Positions 52,304 through 61,577 of a stretch of 64,000 nt of DNA are shown one piece after another (position 1 is the stretch's first letter; each line of letters opens with the position of its first letter). This DNA comes from Niveispirillum sp943371025 (GTDB taxonomy: Bacteria; Pseudomonadota; Alphaproteobacteria; Azospirillales; Azospirillaceae). The DNA lies in contig CALRTC020000002.1 in the NCBI GenBank assembly GCA_943371025.1, forward strand, positions 291,337 to 355,336, read 5' to 3'. The translations under genes were made by a program, and so were the position numbers. The notes beneath the pieces were generated by a model. That model searched no databases. It saw only the letters and a program-made list of their open reading frames with translations, and was not told where the DNA came from.

Positions 52304-53356
52304 ATGAATGTCCGCGTCGCCCCCGATAGCCTGAGCCAGTCCGCCGGTCGCCCCATTTCCGTCGCCGTTGTCGGTGCCACCGGCGCCGTCGGCGTTGAAA
52401 TCCGCGAATGCCTGGAAAAGTCGGGCCTGAACCTGGCCCAGGTGCGCCTCTTGGCTTCCAAGCGGTCGGCCGGCTATGCCGTACCCTTCAAGGACGGCAC
52501 CCTGGTGGTGGAAGAACTGACCGACGACAGTTTCCAGGGTATCGACTATGCCCTGTTCTCCGCCGGCAGCGGCGTGTCCAAGCAGTTCGCGCCCAAGGCC
52601 GTCGCGGCCGGTGCCGTGGTCATCGACAATTCATCCGCCTTCCGCATGGAAGCCGAGATCCCGCTGGTGGTGCCGGAGGTCAACGCGGACGTGATCCCGG
52701 CCCAGCCCGGCATCATCGCCAATCCCAATTGCGTGGCCATCATCGCCACGGTGCCGCTGGCCCCGCTGGAGGCGCAGCACAAGATCCGCCGCCTGAACAT
52801 CGCGACATATCAGGCGGCCAGCGGGGCGGGTGCGGCCGCCATGGAGGAGCTGCGTGCCTCCACCGCCGCCTATCTGGCCGGCGAAGCCTATGCGCCGCGC
52901 GTGCTGCCGCATCCTTATGCCTTCAACGTCTTCTCCCACAACGCTGCCATCAACCCGGAGACGGGCTATAATGGCGAGGAGGAGAAGGTGATCGAAGAGA
53001 CGCGCAAGATCATGCGCCGTCCCGACCTGCATATCAGCATCACCTGCGTGCGCGTGCCGGTGCTGCGCGCCCATTCCATGGCCGTGACGGTGGAGTTCGA
53101 GGAGGAGGTGACCCCCGATCAGGTCCGCGCCATCCTGCGCGATGCGCCCAGCGTGCGCATTGTCGAGGATATTGCCGGCAACCATTTCCCGATGCCCAAC
53201 GAGGCGTCGGGCCAGGGCGATGTGCTGGTTGGTCGTATCCGCCGCGACGTCGGCGACCCGACCGGCCGCTCCATCGCCCTGTTCCTGGCCGGCGACCAGT
53301 TGCTGAAGGGCGCGGCACTGAACGCCGTGCAGATCCTGGAACAGCTGGTGGGGTAA
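52304..53356 (+). CDS. asd: Aspartate-semialdehyde dehydrogenase
   Basis: This 350-residue enzyme makes aspartate semialdehyde from aspartyl phosphate with NADPH, the branch point to lysine, threonine, methionine and cell-wall diaminopimelate. The NADP motif is VVGATGAVG, the catalytic Cys is in IANPNCVAI, and the substrate region is in ATYQAASGAGAAAMEEL with HPYAFNVF. Length is normal. The ATG at 52304 has AAGGAACAGGG upstream. It stands alone behind the Thr-rich leader. Confidence 0.96.
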   Translation: MNVRVAPDSLSQSAGRPISVAVVGATGAVGVEIRECLEKSGLNLAQVRLLASKRSAGYAVPFKDGTLVVEELTDDSFQGIDYALFSAGSGVSKQFAPKAVAAGAVVIDNSSAFRMEAEIPLVVPEVNADVIPAQPGIIANPNCVAIIATVPLAPLEAQHKIRRLNIATYQAASGAGAAAMEELRASTAAYLAGEAYAPRVLPHPYAFNVFSHNAAINPETGYNGEEEKVIEETRKIMRRPDLHISITCVRVPVLRAHSMAVTVEFEEEVTPDQVRAILRDAPSVRIVEDIAGNHFPMPNEASGQGDVLVGRIRRDVGDPTGRSIALFLAGDQLLKGAALNAVQILEQLVG

Positions 53357-53483
53357 AACGGGCGCTTCTGCCCATTCATGGGCGATGATGCCCAGACGCC
53401 TTTTGATCCGCGGCGGGACAGCTTGACCGATGGTCACGCTGTCCCGTTCCTTGATCACCGGTCATCCATGATGGCTGGCGATA

Positions 53484-56400
53484 TTACTTCACCTCCACCT
53501 TGGTCAGGTTGTCGTCGGAATTGCGGTCGATCAGCTTGTTGTAAGGGTCGATGCCGACATGGGTGGGCAGTTTGTCGACGATCACCTCGATCCGGCCACC
53601 CTGGTCGGTGAGGGGCCGCTTTTCCAGCAGGATCACCTTGTCGGCGGCAAAATCATCGGCACCGGGGCTGGCGGTGAACAGGCCGATATCGATGGGCAGG
53701 GCGAAGGGGGCCTTGGTCTCCTTGCCCTTGCCATCGGCATAGGCCTTGGACGCCGTCACCTGGAAGCTGACCTTGTACTTGCCGTCCTCTTGCTTCTCCG
53801 CCTTGGCATCGGTGGCCTTCAGATCGTAGAGCGTGATTTTTTCCAGCATGTCGCTGATCAGCTCTGCCTTGTCCGGGCCGGCCTCTTCCTTCAGCAGCGC
53901 GATCAGGTCGGTGGAGCGGGGATAGGGGTCGGCCTTGTATTTATGGCCGGCCACCAGCCGGGCCAGCGCCCGGTTCACCACGCCCTCTCCCAACTGGTCG
54001 CGCAGGAAATAGAGCGCGCCGGAGCCCTTGTTATAGTGGATATATTGCTGGTTCTCCACGCGGGCCAGCGGCTGCTCCTCGATCTCCTCCTGCCCGCGGG
54101 CGCGCAGATAGCGGTCCAGTTCATATTTCAGGAAACGGCGGATCTTGTCGGGGCCGTAGGTCTTTTCCATGACCATCAGGGCGCTGTACTGCGACAGGCT
54201 TTCCGACAGCAGGGTGGCACCCTGGACATTCGCCCCCATCACCTGATGCGCCCACCATTGGTGGGCCACCTCATGCGCGGTGACGTAATAGACATAGTCG
54301 ATCTTTTCCGGCTTGCGCACATCGGTGATGAAGCCGATGGCCTCTGAATAGGGCACGGTGTTGGGGAAGGACTGGGCAAAGCTGGCATAGGCCGGGAATT
54401 CCAGGATGCGCATCTGCCGGTGTTGATAGGGGCCGAACTCCTTGCCGAAATAATCCAGGCTGTCCTTCACGGACTGGATCATGCGGTCGATATTGTAGGC
54501 ATGCGGCGCGTGGTAATAGACGGCCACATCCACATCGTTCCACTTGTCCTGCTTCACTTCATAGCGGGCCGACAGCCAGGAATAGAAATGCAGGATGGGG
54601 GCGTCCATCTTGTAATGGAAATAACGCCGGCCGTTCTCCGTCCATTCCTTTTCCAGATAGCCCGGCGCCATGGCGATCTGATCCGCGCTGGTCGAGATGG
54701 TGGTCTCGAAGGTCACGAAGTCGCTGTCGCTGCGCAGGTAGTTGTTGCGCCACTCGCTCTCATCCTCCAGCGCCGGCATGCGGTCGTTGGGCGGCAGGTC
54801 ATATTTGCGACGGTCGCCCCGCCCCTGGATCATCAGGTCGCCATCGAAGCCGATGACAGGGGTGACGTCAGGATTGTGGATGAAGCTGCCATTATAGACC
54901 ACGTTCGTCCCGCCGCCTTCGTTGGCGAAGCCCTGGTAATGCAGGCGGGTGGCGAAATCCAGCGACAGGCGCTCGCCGGGCCTCAAAGGTTCGGAGAGCG
55001 TGATGGTGTAATGGTTGTACTTCTCATCAATCTTGGTGTCCTTGGCCCGTTCCAGGGTGACGGACGGGATGGTGAAGGGCTTGGAGCGGGGCCGGAACTG
55101 CAAGTGGATGACGGGGATGTCCTGGTCCGTCTTGTTTTCCAGCACATAATGCCCCCGCACCTCCAGCCGCCGTTCGGCGGGGAACAGGTCCGCGTCGGTC
55201 TTCACCTCCGTGATACGCGGCTGCGGCAGCTTTTCCAGATGGCGGTAGGTCTTTTCATATTCCACCTGCGCCAGTTCTCTCTCCTTCTTCGATGAGACGG
55301 CATTCAACTGGTGGGTGTTGTGGAAGATGAAGGTGCCGGTGGCGATGAAGCCCGCCAGGCAAAGCCCGGCAAGGGCGCCCTGCGGCAGGGTCCAGCCACG
55401 GGCCAGGGCCGCGAAACGCTGCCGCACAGGTGCCAGGGTGCCGCGGGTCCAGGCGCGCTGGGCCAGCAGGATCAGCAGCACGGCCATGAACCCCCAATAG
55501 AGGGAGAACCAGGTATAGCCTTGGGCAAAATGGCCCATGCCGTTCATGTCCGACAGGCGCACGTTCGGCAGGGCGCCGAACAGGACCATGTTGTCCTCGA
55601 TCCCCAGCTTGCCCGCCATCATGCCCAGGATCATCCAGGCCACCATCAGCAGCATGCCCAGATATTTATTCCCGGCCAGCACCTGCATCAGCATGGCCAT
55701 GACTGCGAACAAGAAGAACTGATAGCCAAAGGACAGGATCAGGTAGCGGACATAGAGGCTGAGATCGATCAACTGGGGCTGCCCCTTGATGATCTGCACC
55801 GCAATCCCCATCAGGATGGCGACGATCATCAGGAACAGCAACACCAGGGCCATGGCGACGAATTTCGACAGCACGAACACCCAGGACGGGGTGGGGGTGG
55901 CGTCAATGATCTCGTTGAACTTCACGCCGCGTTCGCGCCAGACCAGCTCACCCGCGTAATAGATGCAGACGACCATGGGCACGATGGAGAAGGTGCCGGC
56001 CAGCAGCTCCACCACCTCCCGCGTCACGGGATAGACATCGGTGCCGTAGAGCGTGCCCATGTTGAACAGGGACCCCAGCGCATTGAAGGCGCCCAGCACG
56101 ATCAGCACCAGGAAGCCCAGGCTTTTCAGCACGGCCATCACCTCGAAACCCGTGCGCAGGCGAAGCTGTGTCAGGGCTGCCCCCAGGCCGGTCCGGGGCG
56201 TGGCCTGCGGCAGGGACAGGCTGACCAGGGTGGCGGTGGTCGGGGCGGCGGATTTCTCCGCCTTGCGCGGGGCGCGTTCGGCAAAGCTGAAGCGCCAGAT
56301 GGTCAACCCGCTGACCAGCAGGCCGAAACCCAGCCAGAGCAGGCGGTTCCACAGCAGCGGCCCTTCCAGGGCCACCATCTGTGTGTTGCGTTCCAGCATG

Positions 56401-57068
56401 GTCCAGTAGCGGGTGGCATTGCCCAGGGCCGCGATCCCGAACGGGTCCAGGATGGCGCGGATCTCCCGGTGCTGCGGTTCGCTGAAGATGTTGGACAGCA
56501 GCAGATAGAGCACCAGTACAGCCACCAGACTGACATAGGTCAGCATCAGGCTGCGCGTGGCCGTGGCCACCGCGAAAAAGATGGCACCCATGGCCAGCAG
56601 GTTGGGAATGGCCAGCACGGCCAGGGTAAACAGATAGTCACCCGGCCGGAACGGCCCCACCTTTTCCGGGTCCAGCCACCACATGGCGCTGCCCAGGGCA
56701 ATGCCGACGGCCGTCATGGAGAAGGCGAGCGCCACGGCCACGAAGGCACCGGAGAAGCGGCCCAGCAGGAACGGATATTTGCCGACGGGCAGGGAATGCA
56801 TGATCCCCGCCATCTTCGTATCCGTGTCGCGCAAAACGACGTTTGCCAGGATGGCCACGGGGATGAACATGCCGAACAGCGACAGGATGGTGATGACCTG
56901 CAAAATCGCGAAGGGCGAATTCACATGCACCGCGTCGCTGGACCCGATGCGGATATTGTCGACCGTGGTGGCCAGGAAGGTCAGCAGCCCGAAGATCAGG
57001 GCCGTGACGATGAAGACGGGCTGGCGGATCTGGTATCGCAGCTCGAACCAGGCGATCTTGCCGAACAT
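53484..57068 (-). CDS. ABC transporter permease fused to M1-family aminopeptidase
   Basis: This 1194-residue protein has about twelve transmembrane helices in two sets (residues 15-260 and 315-600), the form of an ABC-2 permease. A long periplasmic M1 zinc peptidase domain follows, with HEVAHQWWAHQ and the third ligand Glu in LLSESLSQYSALMVMEK. M1 enzymes trim N-terminal residues from peptides. This fusion is known in several Gram-negative groups, paired with an ATPase; its substrate is not known. The ATG at 57068 is preferred because GGAG lies six bases upstream; an ATG at 57074 would add two residues. Confidence 0.92.
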   Translation of the reverse strand: MFGKIAWFELRYQIRQPVFIVTALIFGLLTFLATTVDNIRIGSSDAVHVNSPFAILQVITILSLFGMFIPVAILANVVLRDTDTKMAGIMHSLPVGKYPFLLGRFSGAFVAVALAFSMTAVGIALGSAMWWLDPEKVGPFRPGDYLFTLAVLAIPNLLAMGAIFFAVATATRSLMLTYVSLVAVLVLYLLLSNIFSEPQHREIRAILDPFGIAALGNATRYWTMLERNTQMVALEGPLLWNRLLWLGFGLLVSGLTIWRFSFAERAPRKAEKSAAPTTATLVSLSLPQATPRTGLGAALTQLRLRTGFEVMAVLKSLGFLVLIVLGAFNALGSLFNMGTLYGTDVYPVTREVVELLAGTFSIVPMVVCIYYAGELVWRERGVKFNEIIDATPTPSWVFVLSKFVAMALVLLFLMIVAILMGIAVQIIKGQPQLIDLSLYVRYLILSFGYQFFLFAVMAMLMQVLAGNKYLGMLLMVAWMILGMMAGKLGIEDNMVLFGALPNVRLSDMNGMGHFAQGYTWFSLYWGFMAVLLILLAQRAWTRGTLAPVRQRFAALARGWTLPQGALAGLCLAGFIATGTFIFHNTHQLNAVSSKKERELAQVEYEKTYRHLEKLPQPRITEVKTDADLFPAERRLEVRGHYVLENKTDQDIPVIHLQFRPRSKPFTIPSVTLERAKDTKIDEKYNHYTITLSEPLRPGERLSLDFATRLHYQGFANEGGGTNVVYNGSFIHNPDVTPVIGFDGDLMIQGRGDRRKYDLPPNDRMPALEDESEWRNNYLRSDSDFVTFETTISTSADQIAMAPGYLEKEWTENGRRYFHYKMDAPILHFYSWLSARYEVKQDKWNDVDVAVYYHAPHAYNIDRMIQSVKDSLDYFGKEFGPYQHRQMRILEFPAYASFAQSFPNTVPYSEAIGFITDVRKPEKIDYVYYVTAHEVAHQWWAHQVMGANVQGATLLSESLSQYSALMVMEKTYGPDKIRRFLKYELDRYLRARGQEEIEEQPLARVENQQYIHYNKGSGALYFLRDQLGEGVVNRALARLVAGHKYKADPYPRSTDLIALLKEEAGPDKAELISDMLEKITLYDLKATDAKAEKQEDGKYKVSFQVTASKAYADGKGKETKAPFALPIDIGLFTASPGADDFAADKVILLEKRPLTDQGGRIEVIVDKLPTHVGIDPYNKLIDRNSDDNLTKVEVK

Positions 57069-57082
57069 GGGCATCTCCCGGT

Positions 57083-57961
57083 TCAGGCGGCGGCGCGGGT
57101 GGCGCGGAGCGTGGAGAAATAGACATCCTCCAGGCTGCCGGCGACCGGTTCGAACCCGTCACCCGGGTCCTGGTCGCTGACCACATGCACCACGGAGCGG
57201 CCGGCGAACAGGCGGGCGGAAATGACCTGATGGCGGGCCTGGTAATCCGGCACCTCGGCCTTGTCGATCAGCTTGCGCCAGATGCGGCCACGCATGCTGT
57301 CGATCATGGCCAGCGGTTCGCCCTGGGCCACGATGCGGCCGCCGACAATGATCGCCATGTTCTGGCAAAGGTCGGCCACATCCTCCACAATATGGGTGGA
57401 CAGGATGACGACCACATTCTCCCCGATCTCTGACAGGAGATTGTGGAAGCGGTTGCGTTCCTCCGGGTCCAATCCCGCCGTCGGTTCGTCCACGATGATC
57501 AGCTTGGGGTCGCCCAGCAGGGCCTGGGCGATGCCGAAGCGCTGCCGCATGCCGCCGGAATAGCCGGCCAGCGCCTTCTTGCGCACATCATAGAGATTGG
57601 TCTGTTCCAGCAGGCCCTTCACCACGTCGCGCCGCACCTTCGCGTCGGTCAGGCCCTTCAGCACGGCCAGATGGTCCAGCATGTCTTCGGCCGAGATGCG
57701 GGGATAGACGCCGAATTCCTGCGGCAGATAGCCCAGCACCCGGCGCAGCGCCATCGGATCGGCCAGCACGTCGATTCCATCGAAATGGATGGCGCCGCTG
57801 GTCGGCTGCTGCAAGGTGGCGATGGTGCGCATCAGTGTCGACTTGCCGGCCCCGTTGGGGCCCAGCAGGCCGAACATGCCGCGCGGCACCTCCAGCGTCA
57901 CATTGTTCAGCGCCTGGACGCCATTGGCATAGGTATGGGACAGATTGGCGATCGAGAGCAT
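57083..57961 (-). CDS. ABC transporter ATP-binding protein
   Basis: This 292-residue nucleotide-binding subunit has a Walker A of GPNGAGKST, signature YSGGMRQRFGIAQ, Walker B KLIIVDEPTAGLD and a His switch in ILSTHIVED. The C-terminal 90 residues are an extra domain found in ABC-2 exporters. It ends 15 bases before the permease/aminopeptidase gene, so the two form one transporter. No signal for regulation is seen upstream. Confidence 0.93.
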   Translation of the reverse strand: MLSIANLSHTYANGVQALNNVTLEVPRGMFGLLGPNGAGKSTLMRTIATLQQPTSGAIHFDGIDVLADPMALRRVLGYLPQEFGVYPRISAEDMLDHLAVLKGLTDAKVRRDVVKGLLEQTNLYDVRKKALAGYSGGMRQRFGIAQALLGDPKLIIVDEPTAGLDPEERNRFHNLLSEIGENVVVILSTHIVEDVADLCQNMAIIVGGRIVAQGEPLAMIDSMRGRIWRKLIDKAEVPDYQARHQVISARLFAGRSVVHVVSDQDPGDGFEPVAGSLEDVYFSTLRATRAAA

Positions 57962-58222
57962 TCAGCACCCGTTTATTCTGGTTGTGACCGACAGCGATGC
58001 GCACCAGGGCGCGAAACCTGTTTATGGATCACAACAGAGTGCCGGTCCGATGCGCTGTGGTAAAGAAGTTGTTAATGATTGGCCCCTTCGCATGCCGAAT
58101 GGTTGGTACCCTGCAAAATCCAGGGCGCCGCCATCCTAACTGGCGACTATCGGGGCGTCAGCCAACAGCCTATAAGGGGCCGCGTGACCATCCGTTTTCG
58201 TCTCATCGAAATTAACCGGGCC

Positions 58223-58726
58223 ATGAAGCGCACCTATACCCGCAAGGAAGTGCAAGACCTGCTGGGCGCCCTGGAAAACCAGGCGCGGGAAGCCATCCGT
58301 CTGGCCAGGACGGCGGAGGAGGAAGCGGCCAAGGACAGTTTCCAGGCCTATAACGAATTCCGCAACAAGGTGGGGGAATTCCGGGCGCTCTGCATCCTGA
58401 TCGAAGGCCGGCTGCGGGCCGTCGATACGGCCCGTGTCGACGACCTGAAGGAAGAATATGCGCGGCTGGACACGCTGATGCTGGGGCTGCTGGTCCGCGC
58501 TTCCATGCGGTTCTTCTTCGTGCTGTCGGCCAAGACCATGCTGCCCGTCGGCGCGCGGGAAATCTTCATCGCCGAACTGCGCAGCCTGCACGACGCGGCG
58601 GAAAAGCTGCGCCGCCCCGAATATGCCGCGACCATGGGCGAAAAGCTGAAGGGTGATCTGGAGACGGCGGAGATGATCCTGGAAGAGATCATCGACAAGG
58701 CGCCGGGGCTGCTGCAATTCAGCTGA
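58223..58726 (+). CDS. Helical protein of unknown function
   Basis: This 167-residue cytosolic protein is almost entirely helical, with a heptad-like core (LLGALENQAREAIRLARTAEEEAAKDSFQAYNEF ... EEYARLDTLMLGLLVRASMRFFFVLSAKTM). I do not recognise a family. The start is uncertain: the ATG at 58223 begins MKRTYTRKEV, while a GTG at 58184 has AAGGGG four bases upstream and would add 13 residues. It is divergent from the ABC transporter genes and stands alone. Confidence 0.65.
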   Translation: MKRTYTRKEVQDLLGALENQAREAIRLARTAEEEAAKDSFQAYNEFRNKVGEFRALCILIEGRLRAVDTARVDDLKEEYARLDTLMLGLLVRASMRFFFVLSAKTMLPVGAREIFIAELRSLHDAAEKLRRPEYAATMGEKLKGDLETAEMILEEIIDKAPGLLQFS

Positions 58727-58804
58727 GGACGAATCCGCGCGGGTGGGCCGGCCTGCGCCCGGCCGGCACCCACCCTTGCACCTGCCCCGACGTGGGCGGA
58801 ACGC

Positions 58805-59425
58805 TCACGGGGCCGCCTGCGGCTCCACCGGCGGCAGGTAGAGGTCCTGGTAGAAACCGCTGGTTTCCACGCTGATGGTCACCGGCGTGTCGCCGCGATT
58901 ATGGAAGTACCAGCCATGGGCGCCGGTGAAGGGCGCGGTAAAGGCCCCCTGGGCGCTGTCCAGGTCCTTGCCCTTCCAGTAGCGGGAGAATTCGCCCTCC
59001 TTGGCATTGGGCGGTTCGCCATGCATGTCAAAACGGACCTGTCCGCCGCTGACCTGCCAGCGGAAGATCAGGTGGTCGCCCTGCGCCATATGGGCCTTCA
59101 CTTCCGCCCCCGTATGCGGGGCCAGCACCAGTTCCTGCCGGTCGCTGCGATAAGGGGTGGCCTTGGCAATCTCTGCCTGGGTGGGGATGCCGGGGGCGAT
59201 GGCCGTCGCGGGGGCGGCGGCCATCGCTGCCACCGCTTCCGCCGGACGCGGCGTCGCCAGCTTGGTCAGGCCCAGGGCCCGTCCGGCCCCCGTCGGATCG
59301 ATGCCATATTCGGCCGGCAGCACGAACAGGGTCAGGATCAGACCGGCGGCGGCCAGTGCCCCCAGCCCGGCCCCGGCCAGCGCGCGGGGTGATGCCTGAT
59401 AGGCAGGCAGTGACATGTCGGTCAT
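58805..59425 (-). CDS. Membrane-anchored protein of a HupE/DUF4198 operon
   Basis: This 206-residue protein has one N-terminal helix (LAGAGLGALAAAGLILTLFVLPAEYG) and a periplasmic beta domain with His-containing turns (VLAPHTGAEVKAHMAQGDHLIFRWQ ... HGWYFHNRGDTPVTISVETSGFY). Such proteins are annotated only as transmembrane anchor proteins next to HupE genes. It is the last gene of the four-gene operon at 61361-58805. A role in holding or passing metal ions is inferred from context. Confidence 0.75.
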   Translation of the reverse strand: MTDMSLPAYQASPRALAGAGLGALAAAGLILTLFVLPAEYGIDPTGAGRALGLTKLATPRPAEAVAAMAAAPATAIAPGIPTQAEIAKATPYRSDRQELVLAPHTGAEVKAHMAQGDHLIFRWQVSGGQVRFDMHGEPPNAKEGEFSRYWKGKDLDSAQGAFTAPFTGAHGWYFHNRGDTPVTISVETSGFYQDLYLPPVEPQAAP

Positions 59426-59437
59426 CGTGACACTCCT

Positions 59438-60175
59438 TCAGGCGCGTTCACTGGCGAAGCCGGCCAGCTGATAGCCGACCAGCACCAGCCCGGCCGCCAT
59501 CAGCGTGGCGTTGGCAACCAGGACGGATCGGTTGAAGCTGCGGGTGGTCCGCCACAGATTCATGGCGATCAGGATCAGGCACAGGGCCATGAACTGCCCG
59601 ATCTCCACGCCCACATTGAAGCTGACCAGATTGGGCAGCAGCCCGTCCGGCGACAGCGACAGTTCCTGCAGCTTCGTGGCCAGGCCGAAGCCGTGGAAGA
59701 AGCCGAAGATCAGGACGGCGGCCTTGGTGTTGGGCTGGAAGCCCAGCCAGGTCTTGAAGGCGCCCAGATTGTCCAGCGCCTTGTAGACCACCGACAGGCC
59801 GATGATGGCGTCGATAATATAGGCATCGGCCCGGATATCGGCCAGCACGCCCAGCAGCAGCGTCGTGCTGTGCCCCACGGCGAACAGCGTGACATAGGAG
59901 GCCACGTCGCGCAGCCGGTACAGGAAGAAGATCACCCCGACCAGGAACAGCAGATGGTCATAGCCGGTGACCATGTGCTTGGCCCCCAGATAGATGTAAG
60001 GGATGATGTGGACACCCTGGGCATCCTCGATGAAGGAACGGTCCTCCTCAGACACGCCATGGGCCATGGCCGTGCCGTCAAGGCCCAGGAACAGCAGGAA
60101 CAGGACCGCCAGGATGAAGGGGAGGGCGGCGCCAAGGCCGCCCCCGGTGATGCGTCGTGCAGGGGGGAGCGGCAT
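59438..60175 (-). CDS. HupE/UreJ-family membrane protein
   Basis: This 245-residue protein has a signal segment and six or seven transmembrane helices. Family motifs are HMVTGYDHLLFLVGVIFFLY, AVGHSTTLLLGVLA, LIFGFFHGFGLATKL and FNVGVEIGQFMAL; the buried His and Asp residues form a metal site in the family. HupE/UreJ relatives take up nickel or cobalt across the inner membrane. It lies 12 bases after the small His-rich gene and 12 before the anchor gene. No nickel enzyme is nearby, so the metal is uncertain. Confidence 0.85.
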   Translation of the reverse strand: MPLPPARRITGGGLGAALPFILAVLFLLFLGLDGTAMAHGVSEEDRSFIEDAQGVHIIPYIYLGAKHMVTGYDHLLFLVGVIFFLYRLRDVASYVTLFAVGHSTTLLLGVLADIRADAYIIDAIIGLSVVYKALDNLGAFKTWLGFQPNTKAAVLIFGFFHGFGLATKLQELSLSPDGLLPNLVSFNVGVEIGQFMALCLILIAMNLWRTTRSFNRSVLVANATLMAAGLVLVGYQLAGFASERA

Positions 60176-60187
60176 CGGGCGGCCCCG

Positions 60188-60562
60188 TCACTTCACGGTG
60201 AAGGCCACGATCGTGCGCACCTGGTTCGTCTTGTTGACGATCAGGGCCCCGACCTTGGTGCCGGGGGCCAGCTTGACCCCGGGTGCGTCCAGGCGGTTGC
60301 CGGCACCGGGCACCATTTCCACCTGCCGCTTGCCGGCCGGGTCCATGATGGTCAGCGTCACAGTCAGGTCGGTGGCGGCCACCGGCTCATCCTCCTCCGC
60401 CACAAACACGGAGGTGCCATCGGTACCGGCCACCAGCTCGACCAGGGTTTCGCCGGACAGCTGCACGATGCCGCCATGCTGCGGCGTGGTGTTGCCATGG
60501 GCCAGGGCCGACAGGGGGGCCAGGGCCAGGGTCAGCGCCAGCCAGAGAACCTGCTTCTTCAT
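60188..60562 (-). CDS. Small periplasmic protein of the HupE operon
   Basis: This 124-residue exported protein has a signal peptide (KKQVLWLALTLALAPLSALA) and then HGNTTPQHGGIVQLSGETLVELVAG, where the His residues at the mature N-terminus could bind metal. The remainder is a small beta domain. The ATG at 60562 has GGAGATCATC upstream; the longer open frame is not supported. It lies between the DUF4198 and HupE genes and probably passes metal to the membrane protein; this is inference. Confidence 0.75.
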   Translation of the reverse strand: MKKQVLWLALTLALAPLSALAHGNTTPQHGGIVQLSGETLVELVAGTDGTSVFVAEEDEPVAATDLTVTLTIMDPAGKRQVEMVPGAGNRLDAPGVKLAPGTKVGALIVNKTNQVRTIVAFTVK

Positions 60563-60617
60563 GATGATCTCCAATCCAAAGGAATGATGCGCGAAGCCGG
60601 AGGACGGCTCCCGCTGG

Positions 60618-61361
60618 TCACTCCGGCGCGTGCGGCAGCACGAAGGACAGGGTGGCCCGATATTCGATATGGTCGACGATCTTCGGATTGTCGGCGGGGC
60701 CGACATAGGTCGCGGCCACGACATTCAGGCCCTGGTTGCGTACCTTGATGGTGGCGATGCCGTCCTTGTCGGTCTTCACGGGCTTCTGGTCGGGATCGTT
60801 GACATAGTCATGTTGCACGGCCGCATCCTTCACGGGCTTGCCGTTATAGAGCACGCGGACCTTCAGCGGCTTGCCCATCTCCACCGGCAGGGTCTTGTCA
60901 ACCGGGATCACCTGCAGGATCTGTTCTTTCAGGGCCGGGACAGGGGCGTTGGGGGCACCGGTCAAATAGACGGCGAACTTCATGGTCTTTTCGGCCAGCA
61001 CGGCGTCGGGCACCGTGTCGCGGCCGCCCTTGTGCCATTGACCATCGGCGGTGCGCGACCAGGTGCCATTGTCCATGGTGGCGGCCACGGCCACGGTCGG
61101 CGCGTCGCTATCGACCAGCACGATGGGACCATTGGCGCGCAGGCTGGTGGTCACGGGCTGCCAGTCGGCGTCATAGCCATAGGTGCCGGTGATCAGCGGC
61201 AGGCGCTTCACCATGTCCAGATCATCGGCGCCGACGCCGTAGATCAAGGCCGTCTGCTTGGCCCGCTGGGCGAACCAGATGCCATGTGCCTGTGCCTGAT
61301 GCAGGCCGGCGACCAGGCTGGCCAGCGCCAAGACGCCTGCCAGGATGTGCTTCGCTTTCAT
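60618..61361 (-). CDS. DUF4198 periplasmic protein
   Basis: This 247-residue protein has a signal peptide (KHILAGVLALASLVAGLHQAQA) and begins with HGIWFAQRAKQ, typical of DUF4198. A C-terminal Ig-like half follows (PLKVRVLYNGKPVKDAAVQ, TDKDGIATIKV). DUF4198 proteins occur with nickel/cobalt transporters (NikK-type) and with HupE. It is the first gene of the operon. The upstream gap (61362-61510) shows no riboswitch I can identify. Confidence 0.85.
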   Translation of the reverse strand: MKAKHILAGVLALASLVAGLHQAQAHGIWFAQRAKQTALIYGVGADDLDMVKRLPLITGTYGYDADWQPVTTSLRANGPIVLVDSDAPTVAVAATMDNGTWSRTADGQWHKGGRDTVPDAVLAEKTMKFAVYLTGAPNAPVPALKEQILQVIPVDKTLPVEMGKPLKVRVLYNGKPVKDAAVQHDYVNDPDQKPVKTDKDGIATIKVRNQGLNVVAATYVGPADNPKIVDHIEYRATLSFVLPHAPE

Positions 61362-61510
61362 GTCCCGATCCCTGTTCTTGATGGGTTTATGAGATCAGTT
61401 TGTGGGGACGTCCACGGTTTAGGACACGGTTGGCGACGGGTCGCAAAGAAGCTTGCCCTGAATCCGCTGGTGTAACGGCATAAGTCACCGCCAGCGGGCC
61501 GGACAAAAGA

Positions 61511-61544
61511 AAACCCCCGGTGCCGGGGGGACTGGCACCGGGGG
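61511..61544 (-). terminator. Strong terminator of the PRC-barrel gene
   Basis: An 11-bp perfect GC-rich stem (CCCCCGGTGCC with GGCACCGGGGG) ends in TTTTCTTTT on the minus strand. It separates the PRC-barrel gene from the HupE operon. Confidence 0.9.
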
Positions 61545-61577
61545 CATGTCCGGCCGCAAGCCGTGACCAAAGCGGGA

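Noticed and set aside
55311..57122. 603-codon open frame antisense to the permease/aminopeptidase
   Set aside because: His/Gln/Gly-rich shadow sequence; the sense gene has full motif support.
61362..61510. Cobalamin or other riboswitch before the HupE/DUF4198 operon
   Set aside because: No B12-box or other conserved riboswitch core could be seen in this gap.
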